A stretch of DNA of 64,000 nucleotides, taken from assembly GCF_000374125.1 (NCBI RefSeq), contig NZ_KB893626.1, positions 372,001 to 436,000 of the forward strand, written 5' to 3'. A model generated the notes under the pieces. That model was given only the letters and a program-made list of their open reading frames with translations, ran no database searches and was not told the DNA's origin. The position numbers and the translations under genes are program-made. This document shows positions 35,464 to 43,745 of the stretch, piece after piece (position 1 is the first letter of the stretch; every line of letters starts with the position of its first letter). The DNA is from Niabella aurantiaca DSM 17617. Lineage in GTDB: Bacteria; Bacteroidota; Bacteroidia; Chitinophagales; Chitinophagaceae.

Positions 35464-36699
35464 TCAGTGTTGCTGCACCTCTGTTGGAGCTTTCCTCTTC
35501 CTTTTTCCCTCGATGTCCGGCAAAAAGCCCGTTAAAAGACCGATCAACGGCAAAAAAGAGCAAAGGTAAAATACGTACTCAACGCTGGTGGCGTCTGCCA
35601 GGTTGCCCAGCAGTGCAGATCCGATTCCTGCCATACCAAAGGCAAAACCGAAGAACAGCCCGGATATCAGCCCCACTTTTCCCGGTATGAGTTCCTGTGC
35701 ATAGACAAGGATGGCGGAAAATGCCGATGCCAGGATCACACCGATCGGTATGACCAATACCACCGTCCAGAAGAGGTTTACATGGGGAAGCAGCAGGGAG
35801 AACGGCGCTACGCCTAAAATGGAAACCCAGATCACGTATTTGCGGCCGATGCGGTCGCCAACAGGCCCCCCGATAAGGGTGCCGGCGGCGATTGAAAAAA
35901 GGAACACAAATAAATAGATCTGCGAAGCCGGTACCGTTACATGAAATTTATGGATCAGGTAAAAGGTAAAATAATTGGTAAGACTGGCCATGTAAAAATA
36001 CTTGGAAAAAATAAGGGTCAGCAATACCGTAACGGCCAGGGCCACTTTTCTTTTGGAAAGTGCCGGAACCGGGATGGGGGATGCTGCTCTTTTTTTCCGG
36101 TGCGCCAGCATTACGCGCTTATACCAGTTACCGATATAGGAAAGGATAACGATGGCAAACAGGGCCATTACCGAAAACCAGATAATGCTGAATTGTCCAT
36201 GCGGCACAATGATCCAGGCTGCCAGCAACGGACCTAAAGAGCTGCCAAAATTGCCACCCAGCTGAAATACCGATTGGGCAAGCCCTTTGCGTCCGCCGGA
36301 AGCCGTATGTGCCATACGCGAAGCTTCCGGATGAAAAATGGAAGAACCGACCCCGATCAGGCATACGGAAATCACCATCATAAAGAATTGGGACGAGTTG
36401 GCCAGCAGGATCAGCCCCAGCAAGGTAAAGCCCATGCCTGTTGCCAGGGAGTAGGGTTTGGGTTTACGATCCGTGTACATGCCTACAAAGGGTTGCAGTA
36501 GCGAGGCAGCCAGCTGAAAGGCGAGGGTGATGAGTCCGATCTGCGAAAAGCTTAAGTTGTAATTTGTTTTGATGATCGGATAAATAGCAGGGATCAGTGA
36601 CTGGATGGTGTCATTTAATAAGTGAGCAATGCTCAATGCAATAAGTATGGGAAAGACGGTTTGCCCGGTCCTGCTGCCTGTAAGATCTGTTTGTGCCAT
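35464..36699 (-). CDS. MFS efflux pump, fosmidomycin-resistance (Fsr) type
   Basis: The 411-residue protein has about 12 membrane helices. The first reads ALSIAHLLNDTIQSLIPAIYP, and helix 4 contains GVGSSIFHPEASRMAHTASG, both diagnostic of the Fsr subfamily. GGNFGSSLGPLLAAWII follows in helix five. Fsr exports fosmidomycin and some other antibiotics in E. coli, but the natural substrate is not known. It appears to be a single gene, convergent with nothing and separated from argH by 137 bases on the same strand. Confidence 0.87.
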   Translation of the reverse strand: MAQTDLTGSRTGQTVFPILIALSIAHLLNDTIQSLIPAIYPIIKTNYNLSFSQIGLITLAFQLAASLLQPFVGMYTDRKPKPYSLATGMGFTLLGLILLANSSQFFMMVISVCLIGVGSSIFHPEASRMAHTASGGRKGLAQSVFQLGGNFGSSLGPLLAAWIIVPHGQFSIIWFSVMALFAIVILSYIGNWYKRVMLAHRKKRAASPIPVPALSKRKVALAVTVLLTLIFSKYFYMASLTNYFTFYLIHKFHVTVPASQIYLFVFLFSIAAGTLIGGPVGDRIGRKYVIWVSILGVAPFSLLLPHVNLFWTVVLVIPIGVILASAFSAILVYAQELIPGKVGLISGLFFGFAFGMAGIGSALLGNLADATSVEYVFYLCSFLPLIGLLTGFLPDIEGKRKRKAPTEVQQH

Positions 36700-36836
36700 T
36701 TTTGTTCAATAAATAGGTCATTGGTATCCGTAACGGATTTGCAAAGGTACTGAAGTTATTCCCTTCGGAACAGCATGTTCCGAAGAACCGAGGCTGACCG
36801 GACAGCCGATCCTGTCTGATGTCTAACGCCTGACAG

Positions 36837-38192
36837 CTAATGTCTGTCAGCAGCTTCATTCAGCAAGCGCTGGAAGGCCTGGTGCACGGCTTCAAAGTCA
36901 AAAGAAGCCACCGTTTGGTCCATTAGCTGTTTTATCTGCGGTGTGCATAAATTCTGGATGCTTCCTTCATGGGGATTTTTGATCCCGGTTTGTTGCGGTA
37001 CCACATAGCTGCCATCTTCCACAGATCTTCCTACCTGTATGTAGGCATCACGGAAGGGAACGCCTTCCAGCACCAGCTGGTTCACGAGATCTACGGTGAA
37101 CAGGTATTTATATTTCTCGTCTTTTAGCAGGTCTGGTTTTACTTCGATGTTGGAGATCATCAATCCGGCCATTTCAATACAATCCCTGAGTGATTTAAAG
37201 GCCGGGAACAGATGCTCTTTTAACAATTGCAGATCGCGGTGATAGCCCGATGGAAGATTGGTGGTCATCAGCGTGATCTCATTGGGTAATGCCTTTATGC
37301 GGTTGCCATGCGAACGGATCAGCTCAAAAACATCCGGGTTCTTTTTATGCGGCATAATGCTGCTGCCGGTGGTAAGCTCCGGGGGAAAGCTGATAAAACC
37401 AAAATTCTGGTTCAGGTACAGGGTGGCATCCATGCTCAGGCGTGCCAGGGTATCTGCAATGTTTGCGAGTGCCTGGGCCACCACGCGCTCCGCTTTTCCA
37501 CGGCCCATTTGTGCATACACTACATTGTAGTTCAGGGCAGCAAACCCCAGCAGTTCTGTAGTGAGTGTCCGGTTGATGGGAAACGATGAGCCATACCCTG
37601 CCGCCGAGCCCAGGGGGTTTTTGTTGATGATGTCGTAAGCTGCTTTCAGGCTGATGAGGTCATCTACCAGGCTTTCGGCGTAAGCGCCAAACCAAAGACC
37701 AAAAGAGGAGGGCATGGCCAGCTGCAGGTGCGTATAACCGGGTAATAAGAAATCTTTATATTTTTCGCTTTGCGCCTGTAACAGTTCAAAGAAGGGAACA
37801 ACGGCCTTAACGGTTTGTTCTATTTCGCTGCGCAGGAACAGTTTCAGGTCTACCAGTACCTGGTCGTTCCGGCTGCGGGCGCTGTGGATCTTTTTTCCGG
37901 CCTCACCAATGCGCTGTGTAAGCAACAACTCTACCTGGGAGTGGATGTCTTCCACATCATCGTGCAGCTCAAAATCGCCTTTTTTGATGTCGGCATAGAT
38001 CGTTCTTAATGCTTTTTGTAATCCGGCCAGTTCTTCTTTTTCCAGCAATCCCACTGATTCCAGCATCTGTATATGGGCCAGTGAGCCCAACACGTCAAAA
38101 GGGGCCAGGTACAGGTCCATTTCGCGGTCCCTACCTACAGTAAAGGTTTCTACTTCTTTTAAGGAGTCCGTATTTTTTTTCCAAAGCTTCAT
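36837..38192 (-). CDS. argH: Argininosuccinate lyase
   Basis: The 451-residue protein has the fumarase/aspartase-superfamily signature TGSSIMPHKKNPDVFELIRS, the conserved HSARSRNDQVLVDLKLFLR and the PGYTHLQLAMPSSFGLW block. It splits argininosuccinate into arginine and fumarate, the last step of arginine synthesis. It follows the DUF4419 lipoprotein gene by 73 bases, so a hairpin-controlled transcript may reach it from the arginine operon, or it may have its own promoter. argG, which normally precedes argH in function, is not in this window. Confidence 0.95.
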   Translation of the reverse strand: MKLWKKNTDSLKEVETFTVGRDREMDLYLAPFDVLGSLAHIQMLESVGLLEKEELAGLQKALRTIYADIKKGDFELHDDVEDIHSQVELLLTQRIGEAGKKIHSARSRNDQVLVDLKLFLRSEIEQTVKAVVPFFELLQAQSEKYKDFLLPGYTHLQLAMPSSFGLWFGAYAESLVDDLISLKAAYDIINKNPLGSAAGYGSSFPINRTLTTELLGFAALNYNVVYAQMGRGKAERVVAQALANIADTLARLSMDATLYLNQNFGFISFPPELTTGSSIMPHKKNPDVFELIRSHGNRIKALPNEITLMTTNLPSGYHRDLQLLKEHLFPAFKSLRDCIEMAGLMISNIEVKPDLLKDEKYKYLFTVDLVNQLVLEGVPFRDAYIQVGRSVEDGSYVVPQQTGIKNPHEGSIQNLCTPQIKQLMDQTVASFDFEAVHQAFQRLLNEAADRH

Positions 38193-38265
38193 CTTACAAA
38201 TAAAAACGATTTATCTGCAAAGATGCCAATATATCTTGAGTGATGCTAGTTTTTTTGTGAAATCA

Positions 38266-39858
38266 TTATCGGCCCCCGTTGATGCGGGTGTCGGGATCCG
38301 GCTGACCGCGTTTTGCCTTTTGGTTGATGATTTTGTCAAGCGCTTCTTTCTGGGCCCGTTCCTGTTCTTTGTCTGCCGCCGTCTGGTTGATCAGTTCCCC
38401 GTTAACCCGAAGGGTGGTATTGATCAAAAGTTGTTTTAACCGTTGTTTTCCGGCATTTGAGATTTTTCCGTTTAAGGCAAGCCTTTCAATGTCAATGGCC
38501 CCCATGGCTTCCGGTACGCGGATGCTGTCGGTAAAGGTTATCGCCAGGCTATTGATCCTTTTCAGGTTCAGGATCACGTCGGGGATCGTTGTTACGCGTA
38601 TCTCCACTGGGAAAAAATCGGAGCGCTGAGGGCCGGATAATTGCCGTTCCAGGTCGCTTTGGATTTCTTTTTCCGCTCCCGTTTTCTTTTTGATCATCCA
38701 GCCGATCTCAGGCTTTAATGTAAAGTCCCGGCTGTTTTGCTGCAGCCCCATAAAACCGGCCCAGAGCTCCAGCGGCGTTTGTACCGTAGTACCATCTGTA
38801 TTCTGAAACACATGAAGGAGCGGAACTTTTACAATTTCATCCGGCAGGTTGGAGCTTCCGGTTAAGGATTGCAGGTCATTTCTTTTACCGTCCTTGGTAT
38901 AGGGGAAGAATTTTACAAACCATCCATCGATCTTATTGCTTTGATAGGGTTTGCCGGCTTTATGCACTTTAAACAGGTTGCGCCAGAAATCCTTGTCCAC
39001 CTGTCCTTTGGATGTGGCTATAAATTGGGTAAGAATGGGATCCAGTTCCCTTAGCCACCAGTTTAGTTCATATTTTTTAAGACTGTTCGCTTTTTTATAA
39101 ATGGCCTCCCAGTCGGCGGGCTTGCCTTCCAGCGTAACGTGGGGGATGCCGCATCCGATCAGGAATACAACATATTCAAAGTAGCTTTTCAGGGCATCCA
39201 TAATGGTTATCTGGGAGGCGATGCTGGATGCGGGTGTTGTGGTTGAAAAACCGGAGGTAAGCGTACGGATCAGTTCCTGTCCGGTATGAGCAGCAATCTG
39301 TTTCGTGAACTCCGGGAACACCTGCTCCCAGGGGCTATTGGGGTTATCCAGGAGGATGGCATTATTTTGTACTATCAGTGTCAGTTTTCCCTTGTGTTGT
39401 ACAAAGTATTTCCGGTATTTTTCCGGGTCGCTATTGATGTGTTGCGAAAAGCCCTGGGCGATCAGCAGCCAGATCATATCCGGTGAAATCACCAGTGGGC
39501 GGTGGTCGGCATAGGCCCTGTACACACCGTCAAAAAAAGAATGGTATCCATAATGGACCAGTGGTTCCGGTAATACAGACCGGGCAACAATGGATTGCTG
39601 GTTGAGGGTAACGAGGGCCTCCGGTTTCCGGGAAAGCTTCCGGGCATCTGTTGAAAATAAAGTTTTATAAACCTGATCGCCGGCAATTTCCGGAAGAGGA
39701 TCTTTAGGCGGTTCAAGTGTTTCTATATCAAATGTGATACCCGGGTGGGTTGCCGGCTGCGATGTGCCCGGCTTTTTTTTGCCCGAGGGATTTCCTTTTT
39801 GCGCATGCAGACAGCCGCTTATTACAATCAGGCAGGCATACCATAAAAAATAACGCAT
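38266..39858 (-). CDS. DUF4419 family lipoprotein
   Basis: The 530-residue protein has a lipobox Cys16 (VISGC) and then a DUF4419 domain: LVHYGYHSFFDGVYRAYADH, PLVISPDMIWLLIAQGFSQH, YRKYFVQHKGKLTLIV and a later block with CGIPHVTLEGKPADWEAIY, WWLRELDPIL and DKDFWRNLFKVH. DUF4419 proteins have no established function and are more often found in eukaryotes and scattered bacteria. The gene sits between argE and argH in the same orientation. Its ATG (39858) lies inside the downstream arm of a strong hairpin, which may control both transcription and translation. A C-terminal Gln/Lys-rich tail of about 80 residues has no domain. Confidence 0.8.
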   Translation of the reverse strand: MRYFLWYACLIVISGCLHAQKGNPSGKKKPGTSQPATHPGITFDIETLEPPKDPLPEIAGDQVYKTLFSTDARKLSRKPEALVTLNQQSIVARSVLPEPLVHYGYHSFFDGVYRAYADHRPLVISPDMIWLLIAQGFSQHINSDPEKYRKYFVQHKGKLTLIVQNNAILLDNPNSPWEQVFPEFTKQIAAHTGQELIRTLTSGFSTTTPASSIASQITIMDALKSYFEYVVFLIGCGIPHVTLEGKPADWEAIYKKANSLKKYELNWWLRELDPILTQFIATSKGQVDKDFWRNLFKVHKAGKPYQSNKIDGWFVKFFPYTKDGKRNDLQSLTGSSNLPDEIVKVPLLHVFQNTDGTTVQTPLELWAGFMGLQQNSRDFTLKPEIGWMIKKKTGAEKEIQSDLERQLSGPQRSDFFPVEIRVTTIPDVILNLKRINSLAITFTDSIRVPEAMGAIDIERLALNGKISNAGKQRLKQLLINTTLRVNGELINQTAADKEQERAQKEALDKIINQKAKRGQPDPDTRINGGR

Positions 39859-39884
39859 CGTTAGTTTTTTCTAAAGATGCGTTA
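39851..39884 (-). terminator. Terminator/attenuator-like hairpin overlapping the DUF4419 start codon
   Basis: On the minus strand TAACGCATC (39884-39876) pairs perfectly with GATGCGTTA (39859-39851), and TTAG/CTAA pair inside around a six-A loop. A TTTTTT run follows directly. This is a rho-independent terminator layout for the argE end (stop at 39948), yet the 3' arm contains the ATG of the next gene. It could therefore work as an attenuator or a translation lock. Confidence 0.65.
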
Positions 39885-39947
39885 TTCCGGTGAATTGCAT
39901 AAAAATGCTGTATTTTTTTAGCGTTTTGTTAAACGTTCGGCTTCGGG

Positions 39948-41012
39948 CTAAATCACTACCCTTCCCACGATCTCAATATAATCTTTAATGCCGCCTTCTA
40001 TTTCATGCAGGTAGATGTATTCATCTGCCGTATGACTGCGGGCAGAATCGCCTGGGCCCATTTTCAGACCCGGAAAGGGCATCAGCGCCTTGTCGGATGT
40101 AGTAGGGGACCCATAAGTGGTCTTTCCCATGGCAATGCCGGCCTGCACGATCGGATGGTCCAGCGAAATGGAGGTAGAGCGGAGGCGGGTAGACCGGGGT
40201 TTTACCTCGCTGGAAACGTTCTGACGGATGGCGTCCAGGATCTCTTCAAAGCTGTACAATTCATTCAGCCGCACATCCACCACATACTTGCAGGAGGATG
40301 GCACTACATTGTGCTGTTTGTTTTCGGTTTCAATAACGGTACAGGTCATGCGGCTATCACCCAGCAGGTCCGATACCTTTTCAAACCGGTAGGAATGGAA
40401 CCATTCGATGTCCTTAATGGCTTTTATAATGGCGTTGTCGCCTTCATTCCGTGCGGCATGCCCGGCCTTTCCGTGCGCGGTACAGTCCAGCACCATCAGT
40501 CCCCGTTCCGCCACTGCCATCTGCAGTTTGGTGGGCTCACCTACGATGGCAAAATCAATAGGAGGGAGGATGTTTACAGCCGCCTCAATGCCGTTGTAAC
40601 CAGAGATCTCTTCTTCTGCGCTGGCCACCAGCATCACATTGTATCTGAGGTTTTCTTTTTCGTAGTAGTAGATAAAAGTAGCGATCAGCGATACCAGGCA
40701 TCCGCCGGCATCATTGCTGCCCAGCCCGTACAGTTTTTCTTCCTTTTCAATGGCCTTAAACGGATCCAGGGTGTATTTGGGATTGGGCTTTACCGTATCA
40801 TGATGTGAATTCAGTAACAAGGTTGGTTTGGCTTCATCAAAATGCCTGTTTTTAGCAATGATGTTATTGCCCAGCCGTTTGGTTGGGACCTGGTACTTGT
40901 TCAGGTAAGCAATGATCAGTTCTGCAGTCTGGTCTTCTTCTTTACTGAAACTGGGGGTTTCGATCAATTGTTTTAACAGTGTGACTGCTTCCTGGTAAAG
41001 TTGTTCCTGCAT
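39948..41012 (-). CDS. argE: M20-family N-acyl-ornithine/citrulline deacylase
   Basis: The 354-residue M20 metallopeptidase has the first metal motif LLNSHHDTVKP, the bridging GSNDAGGCLVSL, SAEEEISGYNGIEAA with the catalytic Glu pair, and a late GDSARSHTADEYI histidine motif. It removes the N-acyl group from acyl-citrulline or acyl-ornithine in the arginine route. Because the operon carries the acyl-ornithine carbamoyltransferase, acyl-citrulline is the likely substrate. It follows argB by 28 bases in the same operon. The acyl group (acetyl or succinyl) depends on argF' specificity. Confidence 0.88.
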   Translation of the reverse strand: MQEQLYQEAVTLLKQLIETPSFSKEEDQTAELIIAYLNKYQVPTKRLGNNIIAKNRHFDEAKPTLLLNSHHDTVKPNPKYTLDPFKAIEKEEKLYGLGSNDAGGCLVSLIATFIYYYEKENLRYNVMLVASAEEEISGYNGIEAAVNILPPIDFAIVGEPTKLQMAVAERGLMVLDCTAHGKAGHAARNEGDNAIIKAIKDIEWFHSYRFEKVSDLLGDSRMTCTVIETENKQHNVVPSSCKYVVDVRLNELYSFEEILDAIRQNVSSEVKPRSTRLRSTSISLDHPIVQAGIAMGKTTYGSPTTSDKALMPFPGLKMGPGDSARSHTADEYIYLHEIEGGIKDYIEIVGRVVI

Positions 41013-41040
41013 AAAATAAAATTATAGCCCTTGGGCCTGT

Positions 41041-41880
41041 TTAATAAATCAATGTTCCTTCGTGATCGTTTGTGGTGTTTTGGATCAGGTCCGCTGCGTC
41101 GCCAATGAGCACCTGGAATACGCCGGCGTCGATGGCTGCAAAGGCATTGTCAATTTTTGGAAGAATGCCTTCGAACAATTTCTTCTCTGCTTTAAGCTGC
41201 CGGTAATACTCCCGGTTTAATTTTTTGATGACCGAATTGTTGTCGTTGACATCTTCCAGTACGCCCTTTTTTTCAAAACAGTAAATGAGCCGTACCTTAA
41301 AGGTTCCGGACAATGCCACCGCAAGGGAGGAGGCAATGGTATCAGCATTGGTATTTAAAATATGCCCGTTGGTATCATGTGTGAGCGGGGCAAAAACCGG
41401 TGTAATACCGTTTTCGAGGAAGAAGTTTAGGGTCTGATGTCTGATGTCAGATGGTTCCACATCGCCCACCCATCCGTAATCGATCTCTTTCACCGGCCGC
41501 TTTTTTGCGGGGATGATATTGGCATCTGCTCCCGTGAGCCCGATGGCATTGGTACTCCGGGACTGTAACTGTGCTACGATCTTTTTGTTGGCCAATCCGC
41601 CGTATACCATAGTTACCAGGTCGATGGCGGCATCATCAGTGATCCGCCGTCCATCTATATATTTTGACCCGATGCCCAGCTGGGTGCCGATCTTTGTGGC
41701 GATCTTTCCGCCGCCGTGTACGAGGATTTTCACGGCGTTTATTTTTGAGAAGTCCGCCAGGAAGGTTTCCAGCGCATCGGGATTGTCGATAATATTGCCT
41801 CCGATCTTTATAATAAAGAGGGGGCGTTGGACAGGCATATGATCCTCGTTTAACGTATCTTTCTTGTCTTCCCTGCTCAT
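41041..41880 (-). CDS. argB: N-acylglutamate kinase
   Basis: The 279-residue amino acid kinase has FIIKIGGNIIDN, ILVHGGGKIATKIG, YIDGRRITDD, GLTGADANII, NGITPVFAPLTHD and a C-terminal PKIDNAFAAIDAGV block. It phosphorylates N-acetyl- or N-succinylglutamate. The ATG at 41880 overlaps the stop of the DUF1016-domain gene in an ATGA, so translation is coupled; Met15 at 41838 is an alternative start closer to family length. DNA at 41431-41453 encoding DIRHQ is a CTGATGT-type repeat similar to the intergenic ones at 36812-36840, yet keeps the reading frame. Confidence 0.92.
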   Translation of the reverse strand: MSREDKKDTLNEDHMPVQRPLFIIKIGGNIIDNPDALETFLADFSKINAVKILVHGGGKIATKIGTQLGIGSKYIDGRRITDDAAIDLVTMVYGGLANKKIVAQLQSRSTNAIGLTGADANIIPAKKRPVKEIDYGWVGDVEPSDIRHQTLNFFLENGITPVFAPLTHDTNGHILNTNADTIASSLAVALSGTFKVRLIYCFEKKGVLEDVNDNNSVIKKLNREYYRQLKAEKKLFEGILPKIDNAFAAIDAGVFQVLIGDAADLIQNTTNDHEGTLIY

Positions 41881-42224
41881 TGTAATCTTTTTAACGCGTC
41901 TTTGATATGGTCCTCAATTAAATAAGGAGATTGGAATTGGTCAGACAGTGTCTGACTTACTTGCGGGTAAACCAGGTAAAACTGGCGGAATAGCTTGAGG
42001 TTGGTGACCGGAATTCCATTGCTCTTAACGGCCGCCGCAATTTTGCCCAGGAGCTGCTCTCCGTATTTTGCGCGCTCCCGGCCCTTCGGTTCAAACGCTG
42101 CTATATAATAAACAATGAGCCGGTTCCGCAGGGTCAGGGCCCGGTTTACAGCGCCTGCTGCCTGTACCTGTAAGCGCTGGTGCGTTTGCTCAATGGCTGT
42201 TATTAATTGTTTGAAATTATTCAT
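41877..42224 (-). CDS. Stand-alone DUF1016 N-terminal (YhcG-like) domain protein
   Basis: The 115-residue protein reads LRNRLIVYYIAAFEPKGRER then AKYGEQLLGKIAAAV and LKLFRQFYLVYPQVSQTLSD, the DUF1016 N-terminal helical domain. Full YhcG-like proteins are about 330-380 residues with a PDDEXK nuclease domain behind this part, which is absent here. The gene lies between argF' and argB, ends in an ATGA overlap with argB and has no frameshift, so it seems to be translated. It may have a DNA- or protein-binding role or be a stable fragment of a captured gene. No role in arginine synthesis is known. Confidence 0.8.
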   Translation of the reverse strand: MNNFKQLITAIEQTHQRLQVQAAGAVNRALTLRNRLIVYYIAAFEPKGRERAKYGEQLLGKIAAAVKSNGIPVTNLKLFRQFYLVYPQVSQTLSDQFQSPYLIEDHIKDALKRLQ

Positions 42225-42280
42225 GCAGGGGGGCGTATATCAACTAATACGAATTGTAGTATATCGGCGTTGTATCCGGC

Positions 42281-43264
42281 TTAATGGTGAACGGGATTCA
42301 GTTGATCTATTAACTCACTCAATACCGCCTGGGCTGCCCATACACGGTTACCGGCTTCCCGGGTTACAATGCTGTGGGGGCTGTCCAGTACCTCGTCGCT
42401 TAATTCCACATTTCTGCGTACGGGCAGACAGTGCATGACTTTTGCATTATTGGTAGCAGCAAGCTTGTCCAGCGTCAGCATCCAGGAAGGATCATTATTG
42501 TAGATCTTGGCATAATCCGTATAGGTGCTCCAGTTCTTTACATATACATAATCCGCATCTTTCAGCGCTGCATTCTGGTCGTGCAGGATCGTGGCGTTAC
42601 CGGTAAAGGCCGGGTCCAGTTCATAATCTTCCGGATGGGTAACCACAAAATCCACCTCACCCCAGGCGTTCATCCACTGCGAAAAGCTGTTGGCTACACA
42701 TTGGGGAAGCGGCTTTACATGCGGAGCCCAGGTAAGTACTACCTTTGGTTTTCTTTTTTCTTTAAATGTTTCTTTAATGGTGATCACATCCGTAAGGCTC
42801 TGCAGCGGGTGCAGGGTAGCGGTTTCCAGGCTCAGCACCGGTATGCCGGAGTATTTGATGAACTGGTTTACGTACAGCTCGCTGTAATCATCCTCTTTGT
42901 TGGCCAGCGATGGAAAGGTGCGGATCGCCAGGATATCGAAATACTGACCCATGATGGGGGCTGCTTCTTTTACATGCTCCGACGTGGAGCCGCTCATGAT
43001 GGCTTCTTCTTCAAACTCCAGCTTCCATCCCTCTGAACCCACATTGAATATGATGGGCTCCATGCCCAGGTTCTGCGCGGCTATCTGCGTGCTTAAGCGG
43101 GTACGCATGCTGGGGTTTAAAAACAGGCAGCCGATCCTTTTTCCGGCACCAAGGGTTTTGTCTTTAAAAGGACTGGCTTTATAATCCAGCGCTTTTGCTA
43201 CCAGTGCATTGATGTCTGTAACATCGTGGGCACTTATAAAGTTTTTTGTTTTTAAAAGAGACAT
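42281..43264 (-). CDS. argF': N-succinylornithine/N-acetylornithine carbamoyltransferase
   Basis: The 327-residue protein has the carbamoyl-phosphate motif SMRTR (residues 52-56), GWKLEFEEEAIMSG, TLHPLQSLTDVITI, VVLTWAPHVKPLPQCVANSF and MHCLPVRRNVELSD, matching the Bacteroides succinylornithine and Xanthomonas acetylornithine enzymes and not normal ornithine carbamoyltransferase. The residue that decides the acyl group, Pro90 in the Bacteroides enzyme and Glu92 in the Xanthomonas one, aligns by eye with Ser95 here (SGSTSEHVKE). Replacement of Glu92 by Ser is reported to turn the acetyl enzyme into a succinyl one, so succinylornithine is favoured. A broken antirepressor gene ends directly before its ATG. 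Confidence 0.9.
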   Translation of the reverse strand: MSLLKTKNFISAHDVTDINALVAKALDYKASPFKDKTLGAGKRIGCLFLNPSMRTRLSTQIAAQNLGMEPIIFNVGSEGWKLEFEEEAIMSGSTSEHVKEAAPIMGQYFDILAIRTFPSLANKEDDYSELYVNQFIKYSGIPVLSLETATLHPLQSLTDVITIKETFKEKRKPKVVLTWAPHVKPLPQCVANSFSQWMNAWGEVDFVVTHPEDYELDPAFTGNATILHDQNAALKDADYVYVKNWSTYTDYAKIYNNDPSWMLTLDKLAATNNAKVMHCLPVRRNVELSDEVLDSPHSIVTREAGNRVWAAQAVLSELIDQLNPVHH

Positions 43265-43265
43265 T

Positions 43266-43650
43266 TTACTGTATCAGTTCTTGTTTTTTGTTTTGTGAAC
43301 GTTTCCCCGCAGAAGCGCCTGCTAGGATCATCTTCCCGGTTTTTGCTTCAATTTGTTTGCGGGCATTTCCAGCGACATCCTTCCCCTTGTGCTATTTTTT
43401 AACGCCACAGTTTTAAGCCACTCCAATAGTTACCATTCTCAAACTGTGACTATTGATCGTGGTTTCATTTCCTTCTTGTTTTAAACGCTGCTTTAGCTTG
43501 CGCCAACAGGCATTTGCATCAACACTTTCCGTTAAAACGGCAATAACATCAACAATGGGAGATGCCATTTTTCCTGTTCCTCATTCCAAGCGGAACGTAC
43601 CTGTTTTTGTTCAAAGATCTGGATGGTGGTTTTTTTCCTATTGAAGTATT
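43266..43650 (-). pseudogene. BRO-N family (phage antirepressor-like) gene remnant
   Basis: Reading down the minus strand from about 43645, one frame gives TTIQIFEQKQVRSAWNEEQE and KW, then after a frameshift near 43573 VDVIAVLTESVDAN, CWRKLKQRLKQEGNETTINS and HSLRMV, typical of BRO-N/prophage antirepressor proteins. The frame then stops near 43420. From about 43357 the DNA encodes DVAGNARKQIEAKTGKMILA to a stop at 43266-43268, which is the family C-terminal helix. There is no start codon, at least one frameshift and a large central deletion. The stop lies one base before the argF' ATG. Confidence 0.72.
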
Positions 43651-43745
43651 TATAAGGTAAAAAGCCCGCAAGTGCCGGTCCGGCCTGTGATGGAGAAAGT
43701 GCTGCGCCTGGTCAACGATTGCAGCAGCAGGTAAATGCCGGTACT

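Noticed and set aside
40005-40808. Long plus-strand frame (267 codons) opposite the argE-like gene
   Set aside because: It is the antisense of conserved M20 sequence and matches no family; composition follows the real gene's codon pattern.
42431-43036. 201-codon plus-strand frame opposite argF'
   Set aside because: Shadow of a conserved enzyme, with no domain of its own.
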